A program made the position numbers and the translations under genes. A stretch of 64,000 nucleotides of DNA. It comes from Stenotrophomonas maltophilia. GTDB taxonomy: Bacteria; Pseudomonadota; Gammaproteobacteria; Xanthomonadales; Xanthomonadaceae. Shown piece after piece: positions 26,302-35,922 of this stretch. The stretch covers positions 315,001 to 379,000 of the forward strand of contig WNDS01000005.1 of NCBI GenBank assembly GCA_009912235.1. Direction: 5' to 3'. Under the pieces are notes generated by a model. It saw only the letters and a program-made list of their open reading frames with translations, had not been told where the DNA came from and ran no database searches. The stretch's first letter is position 1. Every line of letters starts with the position of its first letter.

Positions 26302-27755
26302 ATGCAGATGTCCTACCCCATGCGCCAGCAATGGCTCGGCAACATCCTTGGCGACCTGCTGTCCGGCCTGGTCGTCGCCCTGGCCCTGATTCCCGAGGCC
26401 ATCGCGTTCTCGCTGATCGCCGGCGTCGACCCCAAGGTCGGCCTGTACGCCGCCTTCTCCATCGCCGTGGTCACCGCCATCGCCGGCGGCCGCCCAGGCA
26501 TGATTTCCGCCGCCACCGGCGCCATGGCGCCGGTGATGGTCGACCTGGTGCGCGACCACGGCCTGCAGTACCTGTTCGCCGCCAGCATCCTGGCCGGACT
26601 GCTGCAGCTGCTGGCCGGCGCACTGAAGCTGGGCGCGCTGATGCGCTTCGTTTCGCGCTCGGTCATCACCGGCTTCGTCAACGCGCTGGCCATCCTCATC
26701 TTCCTGGCGCAGCTGCCGGAACTGGTCGGCCGCGGCCTCACCGTCTACCTGCTGTGCGCCGCCGCGCTGGCCATCATCTACCTGCTGCCGCGCATCACCC
26801 GTGCGGTGCCTTCGCCGCTGGTGGCCATCGCCGTGCTCACCGCCGTGGTGATCGGCTTCGGCATCGACGTGCGCAGCGTGGGCGACATGGGCCAGCTGCC
26901 CGACAGCCTGCCGCACTTCCTCATTCCCGACGTGCCGCTCAGCTGGGAAACGCTGCGCATCCTGCTGCCGGTGTCGGCCACGCTGGCGGTGGTTGGCCTG
27001 ATCGAATCGATGATGACCCTGCAGATTGTCGAGGACATGACCGGCACCCCCAGCGCGCGCAACCGCGAGTGTCCCGGGCAGGGCGCGGCCAACGTGGTCA
27101 CCGGCTTCCTCGGCGGCATGACCGGCTGCGCGATGATCGGCCAGTCGGTCATCAACGTCAGCTCCGGTGGACGTGGCCGCCTGTCGTGCCTGGTGGCCGG
27201 CGTAGTGCTGCTGGGCCTGGTGGTGTTCGGCAGCGATCTGGTGCGGCAGATCCCGATGGCCGCGCTGGTGGCGGTGATGATCATGGTCAGCATCGGCACC
27301 TTCAGCTGGCGCTCGCTGCGCGAACTGCGCACGTACCCGCGCAGCTCCTCGGCCGTGATGCTGCTGACCGTGGTGGTCACCGTGGCCACCCACGACCTGG
27401 CCAAGGGCGTGCTCAGCGGCGTGCTGCTGTCGGCGCTGTTCTTCGCGCGCAAGGTCGGCCACATGCTGGACGTGCAGCGCGAGGATGCCGGCGATACGCA
27501 GGTCTACCGCGTGCGCGGCCAGGTGTTCTTCGTCTCGGCCGGGCAGCTCAGCGCCGCGTTCGATTACCAGCACGTGGCGCCGAGAGTGCAGATCGATCTG
27601 CGCGATGCGCACCTGTGGGACCTGACTGCCGTGGCGCGCTGGAGCGTGCGCAGGAAAAGCTGGCCGCACTGGGGGCGCAGGTGGCGGTGGTGGGGCTCAA
27701 CGAGGCCAGCCAGACGCTGATCGAGCAGTTGGGGGGCAGCGGAGGCGGGCATTGA
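26302..27755 (+). pseudogene. SulP family anion transporter, frameshifted in the STAS domain
   Basis: An inner-membrane sulfate/bicarbonate-type permease. Helices run from [28 protein letters not shown] onward, with [22 protein letters not shown] as the family signature in the second half. A C-terminal STAS domain starts near residue 395. The frame is correct to [11 protein letters not shown], then is lost around 27631-27634. One inserted C (GTGGCC for GTGGC) restores [21 protein letters not shown] and the end at 27755, for 484 residues. The unrepaired frame ends at 27720 with a random tail. The ATG at 26302 follows GGAGC. Confidence 0.85.
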
Positions 27756-27851
27756 GGCGGCGCGGCGGACGCACGGCCCTGTGACGATCGGGCCATGCCG
27801 GGGGCCCGGTGGATCGGCAAGCATGCATGCCTCTGCTGAGGAGGTGCACCG

Positions 27852-29660
27852 ATGCTGCGACCGCTGCTGCTGGCCCTCACCCTTGCCTGCCCGTTGGGCG
27901 CCTGTGATCGCAGTGCCACATCAGCGGCGCCCACGGCGGCACCGGTGGCCGCTGACCCGGGCCGCCGGGCGCAGCAGCTGCAGGCCCTCTACGCCGACTA
28001 CTGGGAAGCGTATCTCGCGCTCAATCCGCTGCGCGCCACGCTGTATGGCGACAACCGGTTCAATGACCAGTGGGTCGATGCGGGGTCCGCAGACCACCGC
28101 GCCCAGGTGCACGCACTGGAGGCGCGCGGCCTGGCGCAGGCCGAAGCCATCGGCAGCGCCGGTCTGACAGGGCAGGACCAGCTCAGCTACGAGATCTTCC
28201 TGCGTGACCGCAGGCAGGCACTGCAGGCCGAGCGCTTCCCGCAGTGGATGCTGCCGGTCAGCCAGATGGACAGCACCGCCGGCTATGCGGTGATGTTCGG
28301 TTCCGGCGCCGGGGCCCAGCCCTTCGCCACCGTGCAGGATCATGACCACTGGTTGGCGCGGGCGGCGCGGGTGCCGGTACTGGTGTCCACCGAGATCGAC
28401 AACATGCGCCAGGGCCTGCGTGCCGGTGTGGTGCAGCCGCGCGTGGTGGTGGAAAAAGTGCTGGCGCAGCTGGATGCCGTGCTGACGCCCGAGGTGGAAA
28501 CGAGTCCCTTCTGGGGGCCGGTGCAGCTGCTGCCGGACACCATCAGCGGCGCCGACCGGCAACGACTCACGCAGGCTTACCGCACGCTGATCACCGGGCA
28601 GTTGAACCCCGCGCTGCGCCGCCAGCGCGATTTCCTGGCCACCGAGTACCTGCCGCGGGCACGGGCGACGGTCGGCCTGGCGGCGCTGCCGCAGGGCACG
28701 GCGTGGTATGCCTTCAACGTGCAGCGCGAGACGACCACGCAGCAGACGCCGGCGCAGATCCACCAGATCGGCCTGGACGAAGTGGCGCGCATCCACCAGC
28801 AGCTGCGCGGGATCATGGCCGAGGTCGGTTTCCAGGGCTCGCTGCAGGAATTCTTCGCGTTCATGCAGCACGACCGGCGTTTCTAGTTCGCCTCCGAACA
28901 GGCCATGCTTGCGCACTATGCGCGCCTGGAAGCGACGGTCGAGGCGGGCATACCGCGTCTGTTCTCGCTCAATCCCCGCGCCGGTTTCGTGGTGCGTGCC
29001 ATCGAGCCGGTCCGCGCGCCGTCATCGCCCAGCGGCGGTTACCTGCCCCCCAACGAGGACGGCAGCCGGCCAGGAACGTTCTACGTGAACACCTATGCGC
29101 TGCCGACACGCAGGACCTGGGATGCCGAGCCGTTGTTCCTGCACGAAGCCGTGCCGGGGCATCATTTCCAGCTGGCGTTGCAGCAGGAGCTGACCGACGT
29201 GCCGGCGTTCCGTCGCTTTGGGCAGCAGACCGCCTTCGTCGAAGGCTTGGCCCTCTACGCCGAAGGGCTTGGCAAGGAGCTGGGGCTCTACCGGGACCCT
29301 TACGACCAGGCCGGGCGACTGCAGGGCGAGCTGTGGCGCGCGATCCGGCTGGTGGTCGATACTGGCCTGCACAGCCAGGGCTGGAGCCGCCAGCAGGTGC
29401 TGGACTACATGTTCGCCAACGCGGCAACCGGTGAGCCCGATGCGGTCGCCGAGGCCGAGCGCTACATCGCCTGGCCCGGGCAGGCCCAGGCCTACAAGAC
29501 CGGCGAATTGAAGATCCTGCAGCTGCGCGCACGCGCACGGCAGGCGCTGGGTGAGCGGTTCGACATCCGCCGTTTCCATGCCGAAGTGCTCAAGGACGGC
29601 GCGGTGCCGCTGGACGTGCTCGATGCCAGGATCGAGCGCTGGATCGCCACGCAGCGGTAG
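27852..29660 (+). pseudogene. DUF885 lipoprotein (putative metallo-hydrolase), interrupted by in-frame TAG
   Basis: A 602-codon gene for an exported lipoprotein (signal LLLALTLACPLGAC, lipid Cys18). DUF885 proteins are peptidase-like. The motif HEAVPGHHFQLALQQE near residue 434 resembles the zinc-binding His-Glu-x-x-x-x-His-His core, and FVEGLALYAEGLG supplies a further Glu. A TAG at 28884-28886 splits the frame between HDRRF and FASEQAMLAHYA. Both halves are fully conserved in character, so the stop is recent or an error. The substrate is unknown. Confidence 0.82.
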
Positions 29661-29795
29661 CACCGGCGGCCGTGCTGCTGCAGGCCGTGATCGTCCCGGT
29701 GATGCTCCAGCTGCGCGGTGTCGGCCTGCAAGGGCGGCAAGCGTGCCGCCCGCCGCCATTCAGCCACCCGGTGTAAACTATTGATCTCACTGGCA

Positions 29796-30827
29796 ATGCC
29801 AGTCTCCACGATCCGTGCCCCGATGACGTCGGCCACCGCCCGTTACGCCGGTTCCCTGCGCCTGTCCGTAGCCCCGATGATGGACTGGACCGACCGCCAC
29901 TGCCGCGTGTTCCACCGCGTGCTGGCGCCGGGGGCACGGCTGTACACGGAAATGGTGCACGCCAACGCGGTCATCCACGGCGACCGCGAGCGCCTGCTCG
30001 GCTTCGATGCCAGCGAACAGCCGCTGGCCCTGCAGCTAGGCGGCAGCGACCCGGCGCTGCTGGGCCAGGCCGCGCGCATCGCCGCGGAGTGGGGCTATGA
30101 CGAGGTCAACCTCAACTGTGGCTGCCCGTCCGACCGCGTGCAGGCCGGGCGCTTCGGCGCCTGCCTGATGCGCGAGCCGGCGCTGGTGGCCGACTGCGTG
30201 GCGGCCATGGTCGCGGCGGTGGACATTCCGGTGACGGTGAAGTGCCGCCTGGGCGTGGACGAGGACAACGATTACGACGTATTCGCCGCCTTCGTCGACC
30301 GCCAGGTCGCCGCCGGTGCCGACATGGTCGTGGTGCACGCGCGCAATGCGTGGCTGAAGGGCCTCTCGCCGAAGGAAAACCGCGAGGTGCCGCCGCTGAA
30401 GTACGACTGGGCCTACCGGCTCAAGGCCGAGCGCCCGGCGCTGCCGGTGGTCATCAACGGCGGGCTGGCCAGCCTGGAGGCGGTGCAGGCGCAGGCCGGC
30501 AAGGTGGATGGCGTGATGCTCGGCCGCGCGGCCTACCACGACCCCTACCTGCTGCATCAGCTGGAGACCCTTCATACCGGCGCCCCCCTGCAGAGCCGGC
30601 AGGCCCTGCTGCGCGCGCTGCGCCTCTACGTGGACGCCCGGCTGGGCGAAGGCCTGGCGCTGAAGCACATCACCCGCCATCTGCTCGGCCTGTTCCACGG
30701 CCAGCCCGGCGGGCGCGCCTTCCGGCAGGTGCTGAGCGAGGGCGCACACCGCCCGGGCGCCGACTGGGCGTTGGTGGAGCAGGCGATCGCCCTGACCGAG
30801 CGCGGGGCCAAACGCTCTGCAGCGTGA
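29796..30827 (+). CDS. dusA: tRNA-dihydrouridine(20/20a) synthase
   Basis: A 343-residue flavoenzyme that reduces uridine 20/20a in the tRNA D-loop with NADPH and FMN. SVAPMMDWTDRHCR binds FMN. The catalytic Cys is in EVNLNCGCPSDRVQAGRFGACLM, shown in part, and VHARNAWLKGLSPKENR is specific to DusA. The start could be the ATG at 29796 or that at 29823; neither has a clear ribosome-binding site. The first is given because TAAACTAT 20 bases upstream could be a -10 element for a short leader. Confidence 0.94.
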   Translation: MPVSTIRAPMTSATARYAGSLRLSVAPMMDWTDRHCRVFHRVLAPGARLYTEMVHANAVIHGDRERLLGFDASEQPLALQLGGSDPALLGQAARIAAEWGYDEVNLNCGCPSDRVQAGRFGACLMREPALVADCVAAMVAAVDIPVTVKCRLGVDEDNDYDVFAAFVDRQVAAGADMVVVHARNAWLKGLSPKENREVPPLKYDWAYRLKAERPALPVVINGGLASLEAVQAQAGKVDGVMLGRAAYHDPYLLHQLETLHTGAPLQSRQALLRALRLYVDARLGEGLALKHITRHLLGLFHGQPGGRAFRQVLSEGAHRPGADWALVEQAIALTERGAKRSAA

Positions 30828-31036
30828 ACCAGATCACATTCCTCACTTGACACGCCCGCCGCTTTGGTTCCGAATGTTCACCTAGATGAACAAAGCAGGC
30901 GTCCGGCCAGAAAAGTTCAGACCGGATTCACTGCGTAAAACCAAGAATTTGCAAAAGATTTGTAAAACGCCGGGGTCACCCGGCATCCGGATTCACGACT
31001 TTTGAACGAATCGCCGTGCTCGGCTAGGATCAATCG
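30828..31036. promoter_or_regulatory. Intergenic region with perfect inverted repeat, upstream of the PepSY-phoPQ genes
   Basis: TGTTCA-CCTAGA-TGAACA (30875-30892) is a perfect 6-bp inverted repeat. The rest is noticeably A/T-rich (AATTTGCAAAAGATTTGTAAAA, here split: 30946-30956 and 30957-30967) compared with the surroundings. This fits a promoter region for the downstream operon. The regulator that binds it is unknown. Confidence 0.45.
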
Positions 31037-31411
31037 ATGTCTTCCGTCTCCTTCCCCTGCCGCCTTGCCCTGGTCGCCACCGTGGTGATGGCGTCTGCTG
31101 CCCCGCTGTCGCAGGCGTGGGCGCAGGACCCGCGGCTGGACCAGGCGCGTGCGGAAATGATGAATCGTGCGGGCCGTGCCGGGGAAAGCGAGCGGACCAT
31201 GTCCGACGCGGTGCGCCGCGTGCAGCGCACCACCGGCGGCCATATCCTGGGCGTGGAGCGGGTGCCGTTCGACGGTCGTGACATCAACCGGGTCAAGTAC
31301 GTGGATGATCGTGGCCGGGTGCGCTACATGGACGACCCGGCCCCGCCGCGTCCCCAGCAGCCGCGCCAGCCGCGATCGGATATGTCATCACTACGCGGCG
31401 ATAACCCCTGA
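31037..31411 (+). CDS. Periplasmic PepSY-like protein upstream of phoPQ
   Basis: A 124-residue exported protein with a signal peptide cut near SQAWA-QD. The middle, TMSDAVRRVQRTTGGHILGV, resembles a PepSY domain: an amphipathic helix with AVRRVQ, then a beta-hairpin with DDRGRVRYMDDP. A Pro-rich tail follows. PepSY proteins often act as inhibitors or sensors beside PhoPQ-type systems in Xanthomonadaceae. Here it lies 71 bases upstream of phoP on the same strand, so a sensory accessory role is plausible but unproven. Confidence 0.78.
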   Translation: MSSVSFPCRLALVATVVMASAAPLSQAWAQDPRLDQARAEMMNRAGRAGESERTMSDAVRRVQRTTGGHILGVERVPFDGRDINRVKYVDDRGRVRYMDDPAPPRPQQPRQPRSDMSSLRGDNP

Positions 31412-31482
31412 ACAGGGATAGTTGTCGTCATAAACCGTATACACCGGCCCTCGGGCCACACCCAGGACGCTAGGGAGAGTTC

Positions 31483-32166
31483 ATGCGTATCCTTCTGGTC
31501 GAAGACGAAGCCCCGCTGCGCGAGACCCTGGCAGCCCGGCTGAAGCGCGAAGGCTTTGCCGTCGATGCGGCGCAGGATGGCGAGGAAGGTCTGTACATGG
31601 GCCGCGAAGTGCCGTTCGATGTCGGCATCATCGACCTGGGCCTGCCGAAGATGTCGGGCATGGAGCTGATCAAGGCCCTGCGCGACGAAGGCAAGAAATT
31701 CCCCGTGCTGATCCTCACCGCCCGTTCCAGCTGGCAGGACAAGGTTGAAGGCCTCAAGCAGGGTGCCGACGACTACCTGGTCAAGCCGTTCCATGTGGAA
31801 GAGCTGCTGGCCCGCGTCAACGCGCTGCTGCGCCGCGCCGCCGGCTGGAGCAAGCCGACGCTGGAATGCGGCCCGGTGGCCCTGGATCTGGCCGCACAGA
31901 CCGTCAGCGTGGCCGGCAGCAATGTCGACCTCACCAGCTACGAGTACAAGGTGCTGGAATACCTGATGATGCATGCCGGTGAACTGGTCTCCAAGGCCGA
32001 CCTCACCGAGCACATCTACCAGCAGGATTTCGACCGCGACTCGAACGTGCTGGAAGTGTTCATCGGCCGCCTGCGCAAGAAGCTGGACCTGGACGGCGAA
32101 CTGAAGCCGATCGAGACCGTGCGTGGCCGCGGCTACCGCTTCGCCATTCCGCGCAACGAGGGCTGA
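31483..32166 (+). CDS. phoP: PhoP-type response regulator
   Basis: A 227-residue OmpR-family regulator. The receiver domain has the acidic pair Glu7-Asp8, the phospho-acceptor Asp51 in FDVGIIDLGLPKMSG, Thr in LTARSSW and Lys in DDYLVKPF. The C-terminal winged helix is at residues 125-225 (SNVLEVFIGRLRKKL, ETVRGRGYRF). AGGGAGAG precedes the ATG. In this group PhoP responds to low Mg2+ and cationic peptides and affects polymyxin resistance. It is followed 22 bases later by the sensor gene. Confidence 0.95.
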   Translation: MRILLVEDEAPLRETLAARLKREGFAVDAAQDGEEGLYMGREVPFDVGIIDLGLPKMSGMELIKALRDEGKKFPVLILTARSSWQDKVEGLKQGADDYLVKPFHVEELLARVNALLRRAAGWSKPTLECGPVALDLAAQTVSVAGSNVDLTSYEYKVLEYLMMHAGELVSKADLTEHIYQQDFDRDSNVLEVFIGRLRKKLDLDGELKPIETVRGRGYRFAIPRNEG

Positions 32167-32188
32167 GGCCTTCGCAAGGCGATAAACG

Positions 32189-33616
32189 ATGTCCGGCCGT
32201 CTGTGGTTATTCCGACGCTGGCGGCCGCGCTCGTTGCAGGCGCGCCAGCTGTTCGCCGCTTCGGTGGGCCTGGTCGCGTTCCTGGCCCTGGCCGGTTATG
32301 CGCTGGACGCCGCCTTCGCCGACACCGCGCGGGCGAACCTGCAGGAGCGCCTGAAGAACTACGCGCGCGCCTACGCCGACGGCATCGACTTCACCCGCGA
32401 CCGTTCGCTGTATGTGCGTGAGCAGCCGCCGGATTCCCGTTTCGATGGGCCCGGCAGCGGCCTGTACATGCAGGTGGTGATGGCCAACGGCACCAAGGCC
32501 AACTCCATTTCCGCCGAAGGCCCGATGCTGCCCACCGTGGGTGGCGGCATGCTGCGCCCGCGCCAGGAAGTGTTCGAAGGCCCGCTGCCGATGATCCAGA
32601 TCGACGGCAGCCCCGGCTCGGTCTACCGCTATGGCATGGGCCTGGTGTGGGACGTGGACGCCGACCCGGCCACCGAATTTCCCTACACTATCTACGTGAT
32701 GGAAGACTCGCGCGCCCTCGGTGCGCAGCTGCGCGTGTTCCGCAGCCGGGTCTGGTTCTACCTGGGCGGAATCGGCCTGATCCTGCTGCTGCTGCAGACG
32801 GTCATCCTGCAGTGGAGCCTGCGCCCGCTGCGGCGGGTCATCAACGAACTGACCAAGGTGCAGCGTGGCGAAACCGAGCGCATGAGCGAGCGCCACCCGC
32901 GCGAGCTGGAACCGCTGACCGACAGCATCAACGCCTTCATCGAAAGCGAGCGCGAGAACCTGGAGCGGCAGCGCAACACGCTGGCCGACCTGGCGCACAG
33001 CCTGAAGACGCCCATTGCCGTGCTGCGCACGCAGATGGACAGCGGTGCCGGCGATGGCGCGCTGCGCGAGGAATTGAACGTGCAGCTGCAGCGCATGAAC
33101 AACCTGGTTTCCTACCAGCTGGCACGCGCGGCCTCGTCCGGCCACAAGCTGTTCGCCGCGCCGCTGCCGATCGAGCCCAGCGCCGAAGAGATCGTGCGCG
33201 GGCTGGAGAAGGTCTACGCCACCAAGGGCGTGCTGTGCGAATTCGATATCGACCCGGCCGCGCGCTTCCACGGCGAGCCTGGTGACCTGCAGGAGCTGCT
33301 GGGCAACCTGCTGGAAAATGCCTTCAAATGGGCCAACCGCCGCGTGCTGCTGACCGTGCAGGCGCTGCCGGCACCGAACGCACGCCGCGCCGGCCTGCTG
33401 CTGGCCGTGGACGATGATGGCCCGGGCATTGCCCAGGACGATATCGCCAAGGTGCTGCAGCGTGGCGTGCGCGGCGATGAGCGCGTGCAGGGCCACGGCA
33501 TCGGCCTGTCGATCGTGCAGGACCTGATCAAGGATTACCGTGGCGAACTGCTGGTGGCACGCTCGGCCGAACTCGGCGGCGCCCGCTTCGAAGCCCGTCT
33601 GCCGCCGGGCCCGTAA
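32189..33616 (+). CDS. phoQ: PhoQ-type sensor histidine kinase
   Basis: A 475-residue inner-membrane kinase. Transmembrane helices are at about residues 21-44 and 188-208. Between them is a periplasmic sensor region (45-187) with acidic stretches such as DVDADPATEF, as expected for a Mg2+-sensing PhoQ. Then come HAMP, the HisKA box LADLAHSLKTPIAVLR with His270, and the ATPase domain with the N box ENAFKWA, GPGI and GHGIGLSIV. It is paired with phoP. Confidence 0.94.
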   Translation: MSGRLWLFRRWRPRSLQARQLFAASVGLVAFLALAGYALDAAFADTARANLQERLKNYARAYADGIDFTRDRSLYVREQPPDSRFDGPGSGLYMQVVMANGTKANSISAEGPMLPTVGGGMLRPRQEVFEGPLPMIQIDGSPGSVYRYGMGLVWDVDADPATEFPYTIYVMEDSRALGAQLRVFRSRVWFYLGGIGLILLLLQTVILQWSLRPLRRVINELTKVQRGETERMSERHPRELEPLTDSINAFIESERENLERQRNTLADLAHSLKTPIAVLRTQMDSGAGDGALREELNVQLQRMNNLVSYQLARAASSGHKLFAAPLPIEPSAEEIVRGLEKVYATKGVLCEFDIDPAARFHGEPGDLQELLGNLLENAFKWANRRVLLTVQALPAPNARRAGLLLAVDDDGPGIAQDDIAKVLQRGVRGDERVQGHGIGLSIVQDLIKDYRGELLVARSAELGGARFEARLPPGP

Positions 33617-33702
33617 CAGCCTCTGGGCGTGAGGGTGCGGTATCCGCCGTGGTCGCTCGGCTCACGCGCGCACCGCGTGCCCGGGATGCGTTCCCGCAGG
33701 TG

Positions 33703-33790
33703 GTAGAGCCGACTGTCAGTCGGCTCACGCGCGCAGCGCGCGCTTCGGTCGCATCCCCGCGAAGTGCAGTCGACTAACAGTCGACTCTAC
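33703..33790. repeat. Inverted pair of GTAG palindromes
   Basis: The forward element at 33703-33725 is GTAGAGCCGACT-GTC-AGTCGGCTC. The reverse one at 33768-33790 is AGTCGACT-AAC-AGTCGACT ending in CTAC. Between them is GCGCGCAGCGCGCGC. The pair lies between the convergent phoQ and mtfA genes. Confidence 0.85.
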
Positions 33791-33793
33791 CCC

Positions 33794-34582
33794 TCACCCA
33801 CCCAGCACCGGCGGTGCGCCATAGAAGCGCCGCAGGTGCGCGGCCACAGTCGGCAGCGCCTGTTCCAGCAGATCCGGCGCGGTGAAGTGGTACTCGCTGG
33901 CCACGGCGAAGAATTCCTCCGGCGCCTCGGCCGCATACGGGTCGATCAACACCTCCACGCCTGCATCCACCTGCGCGCAGAACGCGTCGTAGGCCTGCTG
34001 GAAATCGCGGGCCCATTCGCGCTGCCAGTCGCGTGGCAGCGGCGGCGTGCCGTCCATCGCACCGTCCAGCACATCGATCTTGTGCACCATCTCGTGCACG
34101 GCCACGCAGTAACCCTCATCGGGCGCCTGCAGGTCGGCCTGCACATCGGCCCAGGACAGGATCAGCGGGCCGCTGTCCCAGGCCTCGCCGATCAGTTCGT
34201 CGTCCCACTCGTGCAGCACGCCGGCTGCATCCATGTGGCTGCGCTGCACGCGGAACGCATCGGGGTAGAGCAGCAGCTGCGACCAGCCGCGCAGGCCCAC
34301 CTCGCCCAGTTCCAGCAGCGGCAGGCAGCACACCGCCGCCAGCAGCACGCCATCGCCTTCCTGCAGCGACAGGTCGCCCAACGGGGTGATGGTCTTTTCG
34401 TGCAGGAAGCGCGTGGCAAGCGCACGCAGCCGGCGGCGGCGCGGCTCGTCTAGGCCGCGTATCCACGGCACGCGCGCGCAGGCCTGCTGCCAGAGTGCAT
34501 CGTCAATCGGCCGCGGCGCTGGCCGCAGCCACTGCAACAGCGCCTTGATCAGCGGAACATGCCCGGCAGGAAGCTGTGCCAC
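33794..34582 (-). CDS. mtfA: MtfA-family zinc peptidase (M90)
   Basis: A 262-residue soluble protein of the MtfA family, which in E. coli binds the repressor Mlc and has zinc aminopeptidase activity. The metal motif HEMVHKIDVLDG (HExxH) and the downstream Glu in EEFFAVASEYHF are present, as are DAFRVQRSHMDAAGV-type segments of the family core. The start is GTG at 34582, which overlaps the end of the upstream small gene by 34 bases, suggesting coupling. Confidence 0.92.
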   Translation of the reverse strand: MAQLPAGHVPLIKALLQWLRPAPRPIDDALWQQACARVPWIRGLDEPRRRRLRALATRFLHEKTITPLGDLSLQEGDGVLLAAVCCLPLLELGEVGLRGWSQLLLYPDAFRVQRSHMDAAGVLHEWDDELIGEAWDSGPLILSWADVQADLQAPDEGYCVAVHEMVHKIDVLDGAMDGTPPLPRDWQREWARDFQQAYDAFCAQVDAGVEVLIDPYAAEAPEEFFAVASEYHFTAPDLLEQALPTVAAHLRRFYGAPPVLGG

Positions 34583-34833
34583 TTCGGCGCACGGATGCGC
34601 TGCAGCACATCGTCATCGCCGCCGCCCCCGGTGCTGGTGGCCGTGCTGGTGCCAGGCTTCACGCTGCCGGCCGCCGAAGCGGTAGTGGTGGGGCTGGCCT
34701 GGCGCTGCGAAACGGCGTCGGCCGCCGAATACACGCAGGGGCCACGGGCATCACTCAGCGCGTCCGTCGCGGAAGCCGCATACGGAACCATCAGCAGGGC
34801 CAGGCAATGGGCATAGCGGCGCATCGTCGACAT
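34549..34833 (-). CDS. Small exported protein of unknown function
   Basis: A 94-residue protein with a signal peptide (MRRYAHCLALLMVPYAASA), a Ser/Thr/Gly linker with GGGGDDD, and a C-terminal RAPKWHSFLPGMFR. I do not recognise the family. The WHSFLPGMFR tail and a coupled start with mtfA (34-base overlap) support a real gene. The ATG at 34833 or 34824 could be used; no clear ribosome-binding site decides. The nearby divergent gene is birA. Confidence 0.6.
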   Translation of the reverse strand: MSTMRRYAHCLALLMVPYAASATDALSDARGPCVYSAADAVSQRQASPTTTASAAGSVKPGTSTATSTGGGGDDDVLQRIRAPKWHSFLPGMFR

Positions 34834-34944
34834 CCGTAATGAGGGGCGGGCGAGTTTTCAATTATAGCCCGATACTGCGCCGGGAATGGAAGACCCGCCT
34901 GCGGGCAGCCCCCGGGCTTTGCCGCATAATTCGTCTCTTACCTG

Positions 34945-35922
34945 ATGGAAGCTGCCGTGGACGACCGCCAACTGCTGGCCAAACTGGCTGCCGGACGCCT
35001 TTCCGGCGACGCCCTGGCGCGCGAGCTGGGCCAGACCCGCGCCGCCATTTGGAAGCGTATTCAAGGGCTTAGGGCCGCTGGCGTGGAGGTCGAAGGCCGC
35101 GCCGGGGAAGGCTACGGGCTGACCCGCCCGCTGGAACTGCTGGACGCCGAGCGCATCCGGCAGGACCTGCCGTCGGCCGCTGCCGGCCAGCTGCACGACC
35201 TGCGCGTGCTGTGGACGGTGGACTCCACCAACGCCGAATTGCTGCGCTGCAGCGCGCCTGAACAGGGGGTCAGCGTGATGCTGGCCGAGCGCCAGACCGG
35301 TGGCCGTGGCCGCCGCGGCCGCACCTGGGCCTCGCCGCTGGCTGCCCACGTGTACCTCTCGGTGCTGCGCTGGTTCGAGGGTGGGCTGGTGCGCATGAGC
35401 GGGCTGAGCCTGGTGGCCGGCATTGCCGTGGCCGAGGGCCTGCACGACCTGGGCTACACCCGCGCGCGGCTGAAATGGCCCAACGACCTGGTGGTGGACG
35501 GCCACAAGCTGGTCGGCATGCTGGCCGAGGGCGGCGGCGAATATGCCGGGCCCGCGCGCGCGGTCATCGGCATCGGCATCAACGTGCACATGCCGCCGGC
35601 ATTCGCCGAACAGATCACCCAGCCGTGGATCGACCTGGACACCCTGGCCGGGCACGGCGTGGACCGCAACGCGGTGGCCGCTGCTGTGCTGGCGCGCCTG
35701 CTGCCGGCGCTGGAGCTGTTTGACCGCGAAGGCCTGGCCCCGTTCCTGCCGCGCTATGCCGCGCTGGACGTGCTGGCCGGCCGTGCGGTGCGCGTGGAGC
35801 AGGGTGGTGTGTGGCGCGAAGGCACGGCCATGGGGCTGGCCGAAGACGGCGCCCTGCGGGTGATGATTGAAGGCCGCGAGCAGCATGTGCACGCCGGCGA
35901 AGTAAGCGTGAGGGCGCAATGA
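34945..35922 (+). CDS. birA: Biotin-protein ligase / biotin operon repressor
   Basis: A 325-residue protein. Residues 1-60 are a HTH (GDALARELGQTRAAIWKRIQ) and 80-270 the ligase domain, with the biotinyl-AMP loop GGRGRRGRTW, KWPNDLVVDGHKLVGML and GIGINV. A C-terminal SH3-like domain ends it. It attaches biotin to the carboxyl carrier protein and probably represses biotin genes. The stop overlaps the coaX start (ATGA). The ATG at 34945 is chosen since it gives the normal N terminus. Confidence 0.96.
   Translation: MEAAVDDRQLLAKLAAGRLSGDALARELGQTRAAIWKRIQGLRAAGVEVEGRAGEGYGLTRPLELLDAERIRQDLPSAAAGQLHDLRVLWTVDSTNAELLRCSAPEQGVSVMLAERQTGGRGRRGRTWASPLAAHVYLSVLRWFEGGLVRMSGLSLVAGIAVAEGLHDLGYTRARLKWPNDLVVDGHKLVGMLAEGGGEYAGPARAVIGIGINVHMPPAFAEQITQPWIDLDTLAGHGVDRNAVAAAVLARLLPALELFDREGLAPFLPRYAALDVLAGRAVRVEQGGVWREGTAMGLAEDGALRVMIEGREQHVHAGEVSVRAQ

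Noticed and set aside
33703..33790. Rho-independent terminator between phoQ and mtfA
   Set aside because: The stems are strong but no T-run follows on either strand; they are better described as GTAG repeats.
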